In this document: positions 11,855 through 25,046 of the stretch, piece after piece
Layout of the letters: each line of letters begins with the position of its first letter
How positions within the stretch are numbered: position 1 is the first letter of the stretch
Assembly: GCF_020184175.1 (NCBI RefSeq)
Contig: NC_065532.1
Location: 46,210,287 to 46,274,286 of the forward strand
DNA from: Aphis gossypii
Taxonomy: Eukaryota > Arthropoda > Insecta > Hemiptera > Aphididae
Direction: 5' to 3'
DNA: 64,000 nucleotides
Program-made: the position numbers and the translations under genes
Notes under the pieces: model-generated
Databases searched by the model: none
Told to the model about the DNA's origin: nothing
The model's input: only the letters and a program-made list of their open reading frames with translations

Positions 11855-14800
11855 TTAAGGTATTTCTTCGTCAGAGCTCAATAACATAGCCTTTTCATTA
11901 TATACGGGTGTTTGTTTCTTTGCAGTTTTTGATTTGCCACTGGTTTCGTTGTTTCCACTTTTTGATCCATAGTTTTTTTGTCCACCTATAATATTGAAAA
12001 CCAGATATAAAACTTTAGATTTTAACAGTAACAAAAATATTCATAGTTCATCTAAACAAACAAACATGTTTAAGAAATATATTAAAATGTGTCTGATAAG
12101 TTACCTGCAGTGGTTTTTTACGAAGACTAATTATATAACATATTTGTTATGATGGTAATATGATTTTATATAGTTTTTGAAAGACACTCTAATATTCTAA
12201 TAAATTGATGGAAGAATGAATTAAAATATTTTTAATATAGAAAACTTCTGTATTTATTATAAATTGTACAAATAATTTTAATTAACTATAAAATACAAGT
12301 TTGCGAGGATCGTTCCCCAAACACTTATTACAAGTGTAATAATATAGTGCTAATTTAAAAATAAAAATATTTTAATTAAATAAATACGTAATTTAATATA
12401 AATACCTATCTATTAAGTTACATAGATATTAAAATTAAATTAAGTAAATACTTTTAATAGGTACACTTAAAATAATAATTTAAAAGTAAACTTTGAGTTT
12501 GTTTTTAAATACAGATCACAAACTTAAAAATCAATGTCTTAAAAATAATTAGTGCATAGAAAAATTATCTGTTTGCAAGTTTTTGTTGGTATATTATATA
12601 ACAAAACAATATACTTACTATTTTAGAGAAAAATGTTGACTAGTAAGAATTATGGGGAAAATAATCTATCTAGAGAATGGAAATATACATAGTCATGTTG
12701 TTACTACCAACATAGTAAAATAGAAAAATTATACAAAACTAAGAACATTTTTAAATAGTGTTAAGTACTTCATAACATAAATAATAATAATAATTAAATA
12801 CATTTAACAAAATCACATTGCATCAACCCAATAAAGTAAATCAAGCAGTATAGGAGTTTACACACTACAAACATATACATTATACAAACCTCTTTTGAAA
12901 TAAAAGAAAAATTGTGAGTACATGAGTATCAAACTAATAAAACATGATTATGAACATAAAATTTAAAAAATAATAACTAAAATAAAAAAAAAAATACATA
13001 AAAAAATAATGGTTAAAAATAAAACGCAGAGAGCAAAATTCAACTAAAACACCTGTCCATGCTTATAATTTTTCATAAGGTCGAGAGGAACCAACGTCTG
13101 CAAATAAAAAAAAAATAAACTAACTCTGTAAGTAATATATAAGACATTAAAACAATAGCAACATCTCAAATAATTTAAATAAAATAAAATAAATGAATAA
13201 AACACCAAACACTGACCTAATGTTTTTTCATTCATAGACCAATTTAATATGTAACTAGCAAAAATACAATTTATTAATTATATTCATATTGTATGTTATG
13301 TATAAGTATTTTAAAAATTATGAAATATATTTACCATTATTTGACTATTTAGATATTTTAGATAAACTTTTTATCAGTCAAAATATTTTTAAAGATATAT
13401 TAAAAGATAAAATATATATTTAGTTTATATTAGAATTTATAACAATAAATTATTAACTAAAAAAAAATAAATACTATTCAAAATTTTAAATAATATTTCC
13501 ATAATGCAAACAGCTATTACAACAATAAAAATACACACACATGCCATGTAAAAGTTAAATTAAATATCATACCTGAACTATATTGTGTATATTGTTGGTA
13601 CTGTGGATGGAAATTATGTATGGCATCCGTCATTATATCTTTTGGATTCATTGTTTCCTGAATAAAACAAATTTTTGTAAAAATTGATAGGATACAAACC
13701 ACCAATTCAGTATCAACAGATATGTTTGATATAATATATAAATATATATATATTTTTAAGTGTACCTTTAAACTACTAGAAATACTTTGCATTGTAACGG
13801 TACGTGAATTAGTCGGATTTCCTGTTCCTGTTTGTGAGTTATTAGCATATATCTCATATGGGAATGCAGCTCTTAATGCCAATGCAGCAAACAGCATCTC
13901 AATGCAAATTAAAAAGTTTTGGTAGCCTGCCGATACTGTACCGGCACTTGTGGGTTGACCACTAGAATCAATGACCGGATCAATGAATTTAGCTTTTTCC
14001 AAAACTGCCAATAATACACCTTAAAAAATACATATTGGTTATTAAATAATAAATAATAGACCATAATATGGTACCCAGTGATTTTTTTACCTTGCCAGAA
14101 TGATAGAAAAATTACACTCTTGATGGTACAAAATTTTAAGACCGGTTCGAAAGGTATTAAGAGATCTCGAGTAGCAAAATAAAACAGGAACAATCCATAA
14201 AGTGCTAAGCTAACAGACATATTGTAAATGGCCGTGACATACAAGTAGCCTCCATTCATACTATGTAAACACAATATATCATATTAAAATATTTTAAACA
14301 CGTAATTATAGTTATAAATGTATTACCTCCAATCACCATCATGATAATGTCCAACATATTGTAGGAATATAATAACAAAAGCCATTGCTGGTTTAACTAA
14401 ACAAAATTGTAGTGTTGCTTGCTTGCAAAATCTTAGGAACCCGATTGTGTAAGTACGTCCTGTCAAACAACATGTTCCATATTGCCAGCTAGACCTAATG
14501 TAAACAGAAAAAAAATGTTAAAACTGAGCAATTAATTATTTATGTTAAATATAAGACACCTAATATATTATACAAAAGTAGCTTAACACTTTTTTATACA
14601 TCAACATACTAAATTATAATATAGTACATTGTTCAAATTAAATTATATTCATTTAGCTGACTGTACTATTTTTCAAAGTAGATTTTTTTTTAAAAATATA
14701 TTTTTTATATAATTTAAACTATGTTTCGAGCAATGTTTCTTAACATGTAGGTCGCCAATCAATGTTGAGTCGCAAGTCAATTTTTGATGGGCCTTAAAGA

Positions 14801-17800
14801 TTTTTTTAATTATATAGATTCTAAGATATTTAATATTTATATTTTATACTGGATGTACTTAAATTATAAAAATTATATGGTGTACTCGTACGTCACATTA
14901 TTAAAAATATATTTGTAAAATTATTTTCATTATAAACCTATAACATTTATAGTATAAACTATAAAGTAATAAATAAACTTTAATTTTTCAGAACTACTTA
15001 TTGATCCTGTAATAATGGAATCATATGAGTCGTGTTAGCTTTTTAGGTGAAAATTTGGGTCATGGTCCAGAAAAAATTGAGAACCACTGGTTTAGAGTAT
15101 ATATAAAAATATTTTTATAAAAAAATTATTTAGCAATGGTTTTATAAATGCAATTTTTTTATTTTAAGCATTTTAAGTTTAAATGAATGGAGCAGTAGAC
15201 TAAACGTTTACTTAATTTTGTAATTTTATTTAGAATTTAATTTTTATAATACATTAACTCTTTTTCCAAAAACAATAATGAGTTTATACAAGTAGTGTAG
15301 CTATATAAATGGATCATTCTGTACATAAAGTTATAAAAATAAATTTTGCATAATATGTATATTCAACTTACTGAATAGGTTTCCCACGAATTTCGCTCAT
15401 TATGTTCCCTTCACCGCCCAAATATTCATAACATAAACTCATAAAATTGTATATCACGAAAGCTGTTAGGAAAAAATAAATACAATGAAAAACATATATG
15501 AAAAAAAAAAAGAAAAAGTCACATTAATAGTTATTTGTTTTGTTAAACGTGTATTTAAGTACCTTCGTAACAATCCCTAATTGTAAAGAAGTACACGTAG
15601 TAGTGTTCATTGTTGAAAAACAACAAACTGACCCACGAGTGTAGTGCGTAAATAGGTACAATAAACAATATTCGGATGATCCATCGTTGTTCGGCTGGAT
15701 TCGTATTCCATCGAAGATGATAATATATCTGTAAAATAAAAAATAACAATGATTTCATTGTGTGTTATAACTCATATAAGTATTAATGTATACCTAAGTC
15801 AATAGTTTTAAAACCTATCAACATTTCGTGAACATCTGTACTTAGACAAAAATAAAATTCAATGTATATACATTTTAAAAGTTACGGATCATCGATCTCA
15901 AAAACAAGGCGACAAAAAAAATGTCAATTGTGACAATTGTCATTTTCAATAATTTATTACGGGTTACTTTATTTAAACTTTCTAAATTATATAATTTAGT
16001 ATTATTTTGAAAATACAGTATAGGTACGCATAAACAAAATTTTATTAAATCGATATTCGCATAATAAATTCGAAATCGTTTTCTGGTGGCGACTATTTAA
16101 AATGTGGTTTCAGAGAGAAATCGAATATCTTATTCGTTGTTTTCAGAACACGGACCCTTTTTGTTCGATAGAGTTTTGTTTATGAGAAAATTTCTTCTCT
16201 CTAGAGAATATCCATAATTTCTAAATCACTGCAATAAATATTACTGTGGGCAATGGACATCGTCACGAACCATATAAATACAGATAGTTTGTATTAAGTG
16301 CACTTAATGTATAGATATTAATCATTTTAATTATTTCATACACAACACACTATTTAGTAATGACCTGCTAATATAAAACATTTTCATGGAACGTACATTA
16401 GATATACGTGTAAGAAGCGTAATAAGTACCTAGCTATGTCGAAACGTCGTTTTACTGGGCTATAATGCGTTAGATGCATATAATAATAATAAATTTATTA
16501 TAATATAAACTGTGTAATATTTTTATATTTAATTATTATAAAATAATAATCTTATCGGACATTTTCGAGTGGGATGTCTATAAACAGAACGATAGAAATG
16601 TATTGACAAATTACTAACAAGTACCTAATAATATAGCCAATAATCTCATCTATTTTATTACTAAAATGTCGTCGACTATAAAAAACCATTATAATAAAAG
16701 TATTGGTCCGTATTGATACACATCTCTCGCAATAACTAAATGAAAATAATCATATACCGTTTTTCAATTTTTTGTTTATTAATTCAAAAATATTAATTAA
16801 ATAGCTTAAAATAATACTAATATAAATTTAAAATAAATTGTAACGGTTAGTTAAAACTTAATTAGGCAATGACCCCTATTATCTTATGCTAATTTATTTT
16901 GCTTAGTGATCAGTATTGAAGTTTATGAAAATTCGCTATTCAAGCAACAGTTATAATTGTTTTTTTTTTTGTTTTGTTAACATAGCAATGTGTGGAATAT
17001 AATTTGCAATATAATTATGTGGGTCATTTACAAGTTTAAGCAGTTATTAAGCTACTATAGTATTGCATCTATATTTAACACGTATTTTATAATAGGGAAT
17101 CACGAAGTTCATTGGTCTTTGTGTACTCTATTAAATCTATTTTGTTAGATATAATAACTAGTATGACATAGGCAATATAGAAATGTCTTTAAAATACCAA
17201 TAGTAATGTCGTTTTCATTTGAGGATTATAGTGTGCATTGCCCGGAACGAGTCATACACGGGCAATTTGTGAAGAGGACAACCACCAAGTTTTATTGTCT
17301 CAGTATAATACATAGAACATAGTAGCTAAAATTATTTTACGAAAATTTGTTATAAATTGTAGGAAAACCTATTGTAAAAATGAAAAAAAGCAATATTTAT
17401 GAGTGCAACTTGAAGAATTTATTCGTTATCATTTTGTAAAGATCATAATATATTATTATATCATAAATTATAAACGATACCATTTTTATAAAACATAAAA
17501 AAATATTTTGGATGTAATATTATTTTTCAGTAGCTTTATAATCGTGATAATATTTTTACAATAATTCAATTACACGAAAAGAAACTAAAAAATGCCTTTA
17601 TAAATATTATTTAAAAATATTGCAGTATTGCAGTAAAAGATAAATAAATTGAAATTAAAATTTGATTATTTTTTATATTAATACAATTAATCGTATAACA
17701 GCCAATGGGTAATAAAAAACAATATTTAATTAATACGCTTGCAATTGACGGACTTTTTTACCATTTTTGCAACAAATGCCGAAACGAAACAAAATCAAAG

Positions 17801-20417
17801 CGAAACAGCTAGCAGTAGTTATACAAGTAAAGAACATAGAAATAGAATAATATGAAGATATTCTCGATCACGATTTTACAACAAAATAATTAGTTTGGTG
17901 AACACGACGCAGGCGCAGCGAAATACTTATTTTCTATCAATTGTGGTTTATTTGTGTTTATGATACTTATTGTTTAACATAACTCCGCACCAATTACAAA
18001 AGTAGTAAATTTAAACCGCTAATAGAGTTAAACGTACTAATGTTTAAAATTAATAATGATAAATGAATATTACTGTTAATATATTTAACTGTTCCAAATA
18101 TCTGCATGAGTGATTAATTTAAGAATAACTTAAAATAATAAAATTATAAATAAGAAATATTATTTTTGATCAATCTTAGGAAGTGAAACAATTAATAATT
18201 ATGATAATATGTCAAATACATATTAAAGATTTTAAATATTACTAAATAAGAAAATGAAAATTTATATTAAAACTGAATAAGAAAAATGCATTAATAACTA
18301 ATTAAAACTATTATTGTAGTAAGTACCTATTTAATCTATTTGTAAAATGATACATACTTTCAAAATTTAATTTTAATTCAAACAACAAAAATAGATGTTT
18401 TGAAATATTTAAACACCAATGAATTATAGGTATATAAATGTATATATTGTATTTAGGTACATATCTAATTTGTTTGTAATATTAGTATTCTAAAAATGAA
18501 TAAGTAAATGCCTCAAAGGGTTAAAATAATAATTATATTATTCATATTTTAAATCTATAGACTATAACATACATTTTCATTGAGGCTAATTTAAAAATTG
18601 TTTATTTTTAAAATTTATAATAAGTAGGTAGTATAAGTGTAATATGTATGAACTATGTGATATATAATACATGGTTTTAAATATTTTAGTATACCTATTA
18701 TTATGTTTATATAAAATATAGTTATTAGATAGTAAATATATTTAAAAAATAACCTTTATATTTGTTCTAAAACAAAATTAAAATATTAGACTAAATAAAA
18801 TTGTTATGTATGTTATATTTATCTTTCTTTATCTCTATTATTCTAAGTATTCTATAATACAAATTATAATTTAATAAAAAATTATAATTATTAATTTGTT
18901 AATATAAATCGTAGTTTTTGTAGTTATTAGTTGTGTCAACAACAATTATCTATAATAATGTTATTCTTAAGACATATAATAATTACCATAAAATTATTAA
19001 TAATTATTGTAATACTTGTTTAAACGTTGTTCATTTTTTTTTTTTATTGTCACCAATTTTGTTGCAATAACTGTACTTTAGGTTTTCTTTCCCAGAACTA
19101 ATCATTGGATACCAGTACTATGTAGATAAAGTAACTGTATAACAGTTCCATAGTTGTATACAAATCGTGTTTTGAATTATCTTAACACAATCAATTGTAA
19201 TGAACTACTTAATCATATGAGGTGGGTAAAAGTATATAAAAAATAACATTATTTAAATAAGGGGAACATATTACATATGACGTGGTTTCAGTATCATTAA
19301 AAACAAAATCATATTTTATGAAAAATACCACAAAGGAAATAAATAGAAAATACATTTGGATGTAGCCACAATTCACCTTGACAGTACCAAAACCTTGGAT
19401 CATTACTACATTAGACACGCCATTATTATTATTATGTACTTTGACGATATTAAAATATAGTCTATAGCAGTGTTTCCCAACCTTTTTTTTTTTATATATC
19501 CTGATTATGGATCTTCAAAAATCCTCCATCAATTTAAAAAAAACATCAATGACCTTTTTAAGATTAAACTGGGAACTCAACACTTTACACTTTTTTAATA
19601 CTCTTAAATCCCCTTCTTTTTAAATTTTCCCATTAAGTTGGGAGTAACAATAATTTAATCAATGCTAGACATCACAACAAAAATATTTTAGATGAAATTA
19701 TAGTTATAAATTATGTACCAACTATTATTTTAAAATATTTAAATCATACTGTTACAAATAAAAATAATTTATAAATAATGATTAATAATTAAATTTAACA
19801 AAAAAAATTATTTGTATTTGATGAAATGAGTTTTATTACAGTTAGAAATTTAATATTTAAATTTATCCAATATGATTGTGATAACTTATATTTTTCCTCT
19901 GTCATAATTAGCTAACAAAGAATTATCTTTAAAGGTCTTTCTATGAAATGTAAAGAAATAAGAATTCCTGATAATCTCATTTTATAAACAGGAAATAGTG
20001 ATAATATTAAAACATTTTGAAATATATAAGTATAAATTAAATTGACAAATACTTGACTAATAGAGTTATAAGGAATAATTATGCAATATTCTAAAAAATT
20101 TCAGTGTCAATAATAATAACAAATGGAAAAAAAATTATTGTTAAAATATTGAATAGGTATCAAAAAAAGACAAAAATAATATGACAATTTATAAGATTTA
20201 AGTATATATATATAAAATAAATGATTTTTTAAAACATATAATAAAGGATATATTTTACCTGTTGGCATGTAACAAATACTGCTGTCCAAACAAATAGTCC
20301 AGCGATCACTTGGGCAGCAGTAGTTTGTAAAAATATTGGATTTGATTGTGTCATAGCCCGTTGCGTGATAACTTCTATAGTTTCAGTTGTTGGGTCTGTA
20401 TTATTACTAGCTGCCAT
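11855..20417 (-). CDS. TMEM184 family transmembrane protein (TMEM184B-like), complete
   Basis: Eight coding exons join in frame to 407 residues: complement(11855..11985, 13573..13657, 13766..14019, 14091..14260, 14327..14494, 15372..15462, 15563..15728, 20259..20417). Every junction has GT-AG ends. Hallmark stretches are WIIRILFIVPIYALHSW, RDCYEAFVIYNFMSLCYEY, SEIRGKPIQSSW, GFLRFCKQATLQFCLVKP, GGYLYVTAIYNMSVSLALY and KSVIFLSFWQG. They match human TMEM184B throughout, a seven-helix relative of organic solute transporter alpha. TMEM184 proteins sit on endolysosomal and plasma membranes, and their biochemical role is poorly known. The start is the ATG just inside the 20418 acceptor. The first helix is at about 34-53. 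The C-tail carries EKAMLLSSDEE, an ExxxLL-type sorting motif that is also present in human TMEM184B. Intron 1 is about 4.5 kb. Confidence 0.93.
13053..13097 (-). other. Candidate stop-containing cassette exon in the last TMEM184 intron
   Basis: On the minus strand a T-rich tract and TTTGCAG precede 13097, and CAG|GTGTTT follows 13053. The 45-nt segment keeps phase 1, like its neighbours. Read after the exon ending at 13573 it encodes DVGSSRPYEKL and then TAA. Inclusion would therefore replace the usual C-tail, including its dileucine motif. It may instead be a chance decoy. Confidence 0.3.
14731..15089. mobile_element. hAT-like MITE in a TMEM184 intron
   Basis: The left end CAATGTTTCTTAAC and the right end TTGAGAACCACTG are imperfect inverted repeats of the CAGTGGTTCTCAA type common in hAT elements. 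The flanks are GTTTCGAG (14723-14730) and GTTTAGAG (15090-15097), an 8-bp target duplication with one mismatch. The 359-bp body has no ORF, so the element is non-autonomous. It lies in the intron between exons 14327-14494 and 15372-15462. Confidence 0.75.
15729..20258 (-). other. First coding intron of TMEM184
   Basis: About 4.5 kb of AT-rich intron between the start-codon exon and the second coding exon. I saw no gene in it. A possible hAT-type remnant begins at 19468. Confidence 0.85.
19468..19655. mobile_element. Possible decayed hAT-type element
   Basis: CAGTGTTTCCCAACC at 19468 is a typical hAT-MITE start. Candidate right ends with TGGGAAC..ACACTT (about 19570-19590) or GTTGGGAG (about 19637) are poor matches, and I could not find a target duplication. 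The right boundary is a guess. Confidence 0.3.
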
Positions 20418-20418
20418 C

Positions 20419-23400
20419 CTAATCAAAAATAAACATTAATTAGTATAAATTGAAAATATACATTTTTTTATCATTAATATATTTTAGGCTTTATAAACCA
20501 TTTCATGGATTTTAATAAATTATGCTTGGTCTCATTAAAAAAAATGAGTTTTTTTCAACTTTTAAAATTTATATTGTCATTCAGAGTGTTCCTATAGTGA
20601 TCAAGTAACTTAAGAAACAGCTACTTGTGCTTTAGTTTTGTACCTAGTGTGTGGAAAAAGTTGACATTTGATGGTTATTTAAAAAAAAAAATTGTTTTTG
20701 TTAATAATATAATTTTGAATTGCTCTTATAACTACAGATAACACACAACCTATAGGTAAGTAATCAATAAATATGGTGCATGTATATTAAAATTAAAACA
20801 ATATAATATTTTAAACAGGCATTTTATAAAACCAGAGGAAGCATGGAATTAGTTTTTATTCAAAATGTAATTGTTGATACTCTTTGACAAAATAATACAT
20901 TATAATATAATTATGTTCAAGCTATTGAATTTCTGTATATAATGAACATTGTATCAAATTTCTACTCATAATATGAATAAATATAAATTTATTATTGTTG
21001 GATTTAAAAAAAAAAAAAATAATTTTAATTTACAAATATTAACAACCTCGTTAACAACACATTTAATTTCATACTTTCATACATTTTTTTATTTATATTT
21101 ACGATTAAATATAATAATTTAGATGAAACAGAAGTATATTTGTTAATCTTTAAATTTTTTTAAATTATATTTTAATACTTTTAAAAGATTAAATATACTT
21201 GAAAAACAATACTAATATAATAAATAAGCAAGTCAATAATTAAAACATTTGTTTTGTTTTTTAAAATTATTTTTTATTTAGGTACCTAATAGAATATTTT
21301 TAGATTGTAGCACATACAATTTAAACTCTGATTTAAACTAGGTAACATATGTTTTAGATTAAAAGTGCACAAAATTCATTTTTGATGCCTAAATAATAAT
21401 TATTGACTTAACTAAAGTTCACAATATTTATAATTTTTTTTTCATCATTAATATTGGTTTAATTTTAAAACGGTACTTTTGTTGAGGTTTCTCTTTTCTG
21501 AATTTATCTGCGAGTGCACCACTAAGATTTAATTTATTTTTGTAAAGATCTGACAGCTTGATTTTTTGTCGCTGTAATTAGGTATTTTTGGTTAGATATA
21601 AGTAAAATTACACATTTTAAAATGTTTTTATTATAAAAGTTTAATAAGATAATTCTATAGGCTGCTATAAATAATTTAAAATTTTTATTTTCAATACTTA
21701 TATCTTAACTGTTATTTACAGTGTTAACTGTATAAACATATAAAGTTATTTTTCCCATAACATTTGTTGGTATCAAAAATATAGTTATCATATTTTAAAT
21801 AATACTTAACTACTTATAATATTTAACCTATACTGTTAAATAAAGATGGCAATCAATGAGTTTTATTGTAATAAGATAAATTAATACTTAGAATAGGTAA
21901 TAGGTCTGATTTTGAATTTTTTATGGATTTTTATAGTGTCTAAACATTAGGTACTTACTATACATTATAATATTGAATTTATCGATCAACTTTAAGTTTA
22001 TTACTATCATTTATAACTTGATCTTCAACTTAAACTATGATAAAGATAAAGATAATACTACCCTTAATACTATGTATATCAAGTATAATAACAAGATACA
22101 ATATATCTAACAACAATATATCAAAATTACTCATATTCCACATAATCAGTCTGAAAATTATTAGAGTAAATACTAAATTGACCAATTTGCAATTACACCA
22201 AATATATACAAGATAATATTATAGGTAGATACCTAGTATTTTGATATATTTTTTTTTATTTTAAAAGATATGTCTATATTTAAAAATAATTCATACTGTT
22301 TTTGTTTAAAACAATTTACTTCTTAAAAAAAGATAAGTATCACAGTAGTGTACCCAACATTATTTTCATGTTTTTTAATAATAGATCGTATTAGATATTT
22401 TCTAGATCAATGTAGGTGCTATTATTTTTAGTAGGTATAAGTTTAATTTAAATGTAACAAGAATAGGTACAACAACCTGTATCGATAACCTATTTGAAGC
22501 ATAATATAGTTGACGTTACAAATAAATTATTATGATTATTATATTCTTTTAAAAATAAATCACAAATCACAATAATTAATAATTTTAATGAACAAAATAT
22601 TATGTAATTAATTTTATGTAATAATAAATAAATAAATTTAACAGCTACTAATTTTCCAGAATTGTTAGCTTTGTAGATTATTATTTGTTTTTTATTAATA
22701 CCTATTATGTTTTTGGACAAAATATTCAGATAAAATTCTATATCACATATAGTTCAGTGGTTGGATTTGCAAAGATGGCTGTAGAAAATATGGACACAAA
22801 CTAATCAAAATATATTATATAGAATTAGAAAGATAGGTAGATATTTTTTTTTCTAGAAATTAAGATAAAACCTGTAAAGTACTTAGATACACAATAAATA
22901 TATATATTATACTTTAATTAACAGTTATGTAGGTAGGTACCTACTGAATGGATATTTTTTTTAAATCGATGGTGTTAAAAATATTTAGCTTCATATCGAT
23001 GTCTATAGATAAAATAATAAAAAATGTTAGTTAATACGTTTTTAAATTAGAAAAATGTTGTAATGTCATAATTTGATTTATTGTTTTAATCAAATTATTA
23101 TAAAAGAACAAAATTAAAACCTCTTAATTTATAATCAAGATTACCTACCTAGGTGCATTTAAATTTTAAATATTAAAAGTAACTCGCATGTAAAATTGAC
23201 AAACATACAACCTAACCTACATGTATATAATGAGACTATAATAAACTGTAATATACTGATAATATAGTGTTTTGTTTTATAGTTAATTTTCTATATACAT
23301 CTGTAGATACCCCACATTTTTTATAATCATGCAATATAATTTTGTAATGAGCAATTTAAAATGCATCAAATAAATTGATTTAAGTACCTATTATTATTTA

Positions 23401-24636
23401 TTAAAACACTAGTTAAATAAAGACAGCTGTTAATTTATAAAATTGGTCTAGATAAAAAAAAAAAAAAATAATTTAATGTTTGTTTAATAATATATAAATT
23501 ATTATTATTAATTTAGGTACGTACTTTTTTTAGTATTTTTATTGTTAGAGCAAAACAATAATTTTAATAGGTACCTGAATATATTTATATTTTCTGACAT
23601 TAAAAAAAACTAACAGATGCAGTATTTATTCCATAATAATTACTTGGTAGAATACCAAAAATAACATTTCTAAAAAATTAACATTTGAAAATTGTTAGTT
23701 ATTGAATAATAGTTTTGAATATTTAGAGGAAAGTGGAAGAAATTAAGTTTGGTTTTGAATGTTATATAATTATAAATTAAAAACACTATCTGTTACTATT
23801 ACATAACATTTAATAACATTACTATTATTAAAAAAAATAATATATAATATTTGTTTTTAGAAAAGGTATCAAATTTAGTTAAATTTATTACTGATAATTC
23901 CATAAAATATTTTTTACTGTGATATGAAAAACATTTTTAATTTCATAACCACTTATAGTAAAATAAAATAACGAATAAATAATTTAAATCAGTTTCCTAT
24001 ACAATATTTGAGCTCATGACTAAGTACCTATTCATTTATTATCAAAGTAAAAATTGTTTTTCATTATCTCACCTGGTCACTTACCTAAAAGATAAAGAAA
24101 ATAATTTAAACTGTCACATACCTCATTCTAACAATATCATAAGTTGAAATATTATAGGTAATTAGATGTTAATAATCTGTTATTTATATACTTACTGTTA
24201 GTATTAAATTAAAATGAAAATTGTTATTAATTGTCCTTTATACATTTTTTTTGGTTTACAATTACCTAGTAAACATAGATTTAATACCTATTATAGTTTA
24301 GGAAATTAAATCATGTATGTATAAAACAATAATTATATTATAAGCCTCAATCAGAACTCATGGATGGTCGTGATCCGTGATTAGTAAATGCAGTATTGTT
24401 ACGTTTGGTACAACTACTGCTACTCATTAAATACAAAGAAAGAGTCAAACACAAAACAGTGAGAATATTTTTGTTTTGATGATAAATGAGTCGATGGTAC
24501 CTAATAGAAGGAAGTCAAAAGCCGACCAAATTGTGGTCACTCCAATAAGATGCTCGTTAATACTAACCAAAAGAACCAGAATAGGTACATCATCGCTATC
24601 AAGACAAACTGCCAAGACATTTTGGATTTCACTTAC
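20419..24636 (-). other. Probable 5' UTR intron of TMEM184
   Basis: The coding exon starts with GATGGCAGC right after a TTTGATTAG acceptor, so an upstream non-coding exon is needed. The best donor upstream is GCAG|GTAAGTG at 24637/24636. The stretch between is AT-rich and apparently without genes. Confidence 0.6.
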
Positions 24637-25046
24637 CTGCTGCACGTGTAGTTTTAGCTGTAGTGTGATGACGAGAGATTCGGAGGAATCGTTGGCGTCC
24701 TCTGTGGGTCGGTATCAGCAAGCGTTCACCCAGTGGTAGCACAGCTATTGTCCCATTTCGCGTCTACCAAGCAGAAGCATGGCGGAAGCTGCGGAACTTT
24801 AATGGACCGAAGTGTTCACCGACATATTGTTGGCTAGAATCGGACATTTTTTTTCCTAGTCTCTTTGAACGCCGTTCGCATGACCCGGGGGGAAACGCGT
24901 CGAAAGTCGACCGACGTGTCGGTTTGTATGGGTATGCGTCGGCGGCGCGAAAAGTGAATGTACTTCTTAATAAGCGCCGCGGACGGTGCACGCCGACGAA
25001 GCGGCCGGACGTTAGGTGCGAAGAGCAGAAGGTAGAACAGAGAACT
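24637..25046 (-). other. Probable 5' UTR exon of TMEM184
   Basis: Its 3' edge is a strong donor (CAGCAG|GTAAGT on the minus strand) in a GC-rich island just upstream of TMEM184. The 5' edge is an estimate: a TCAGT initiator-like motif lies on the minus strand at 25044-25048. Open frames here on either strand (24476-25166) show no homology I recognise and are probably chance frames. Confidence 0.45.

Noticed and set aside
13215..13252. A minus-strand segment ending MNEKTL|GTCAGT, resembling the human TMEM184B tail NEKTLLL.
   Set aside because: From the available acceptor it enters out of phase after the 13573 exon and gives an immediate stop. The true tail, with YNEKAMLLSSDEE, is in the 11855-11985 exon and joins in frame.
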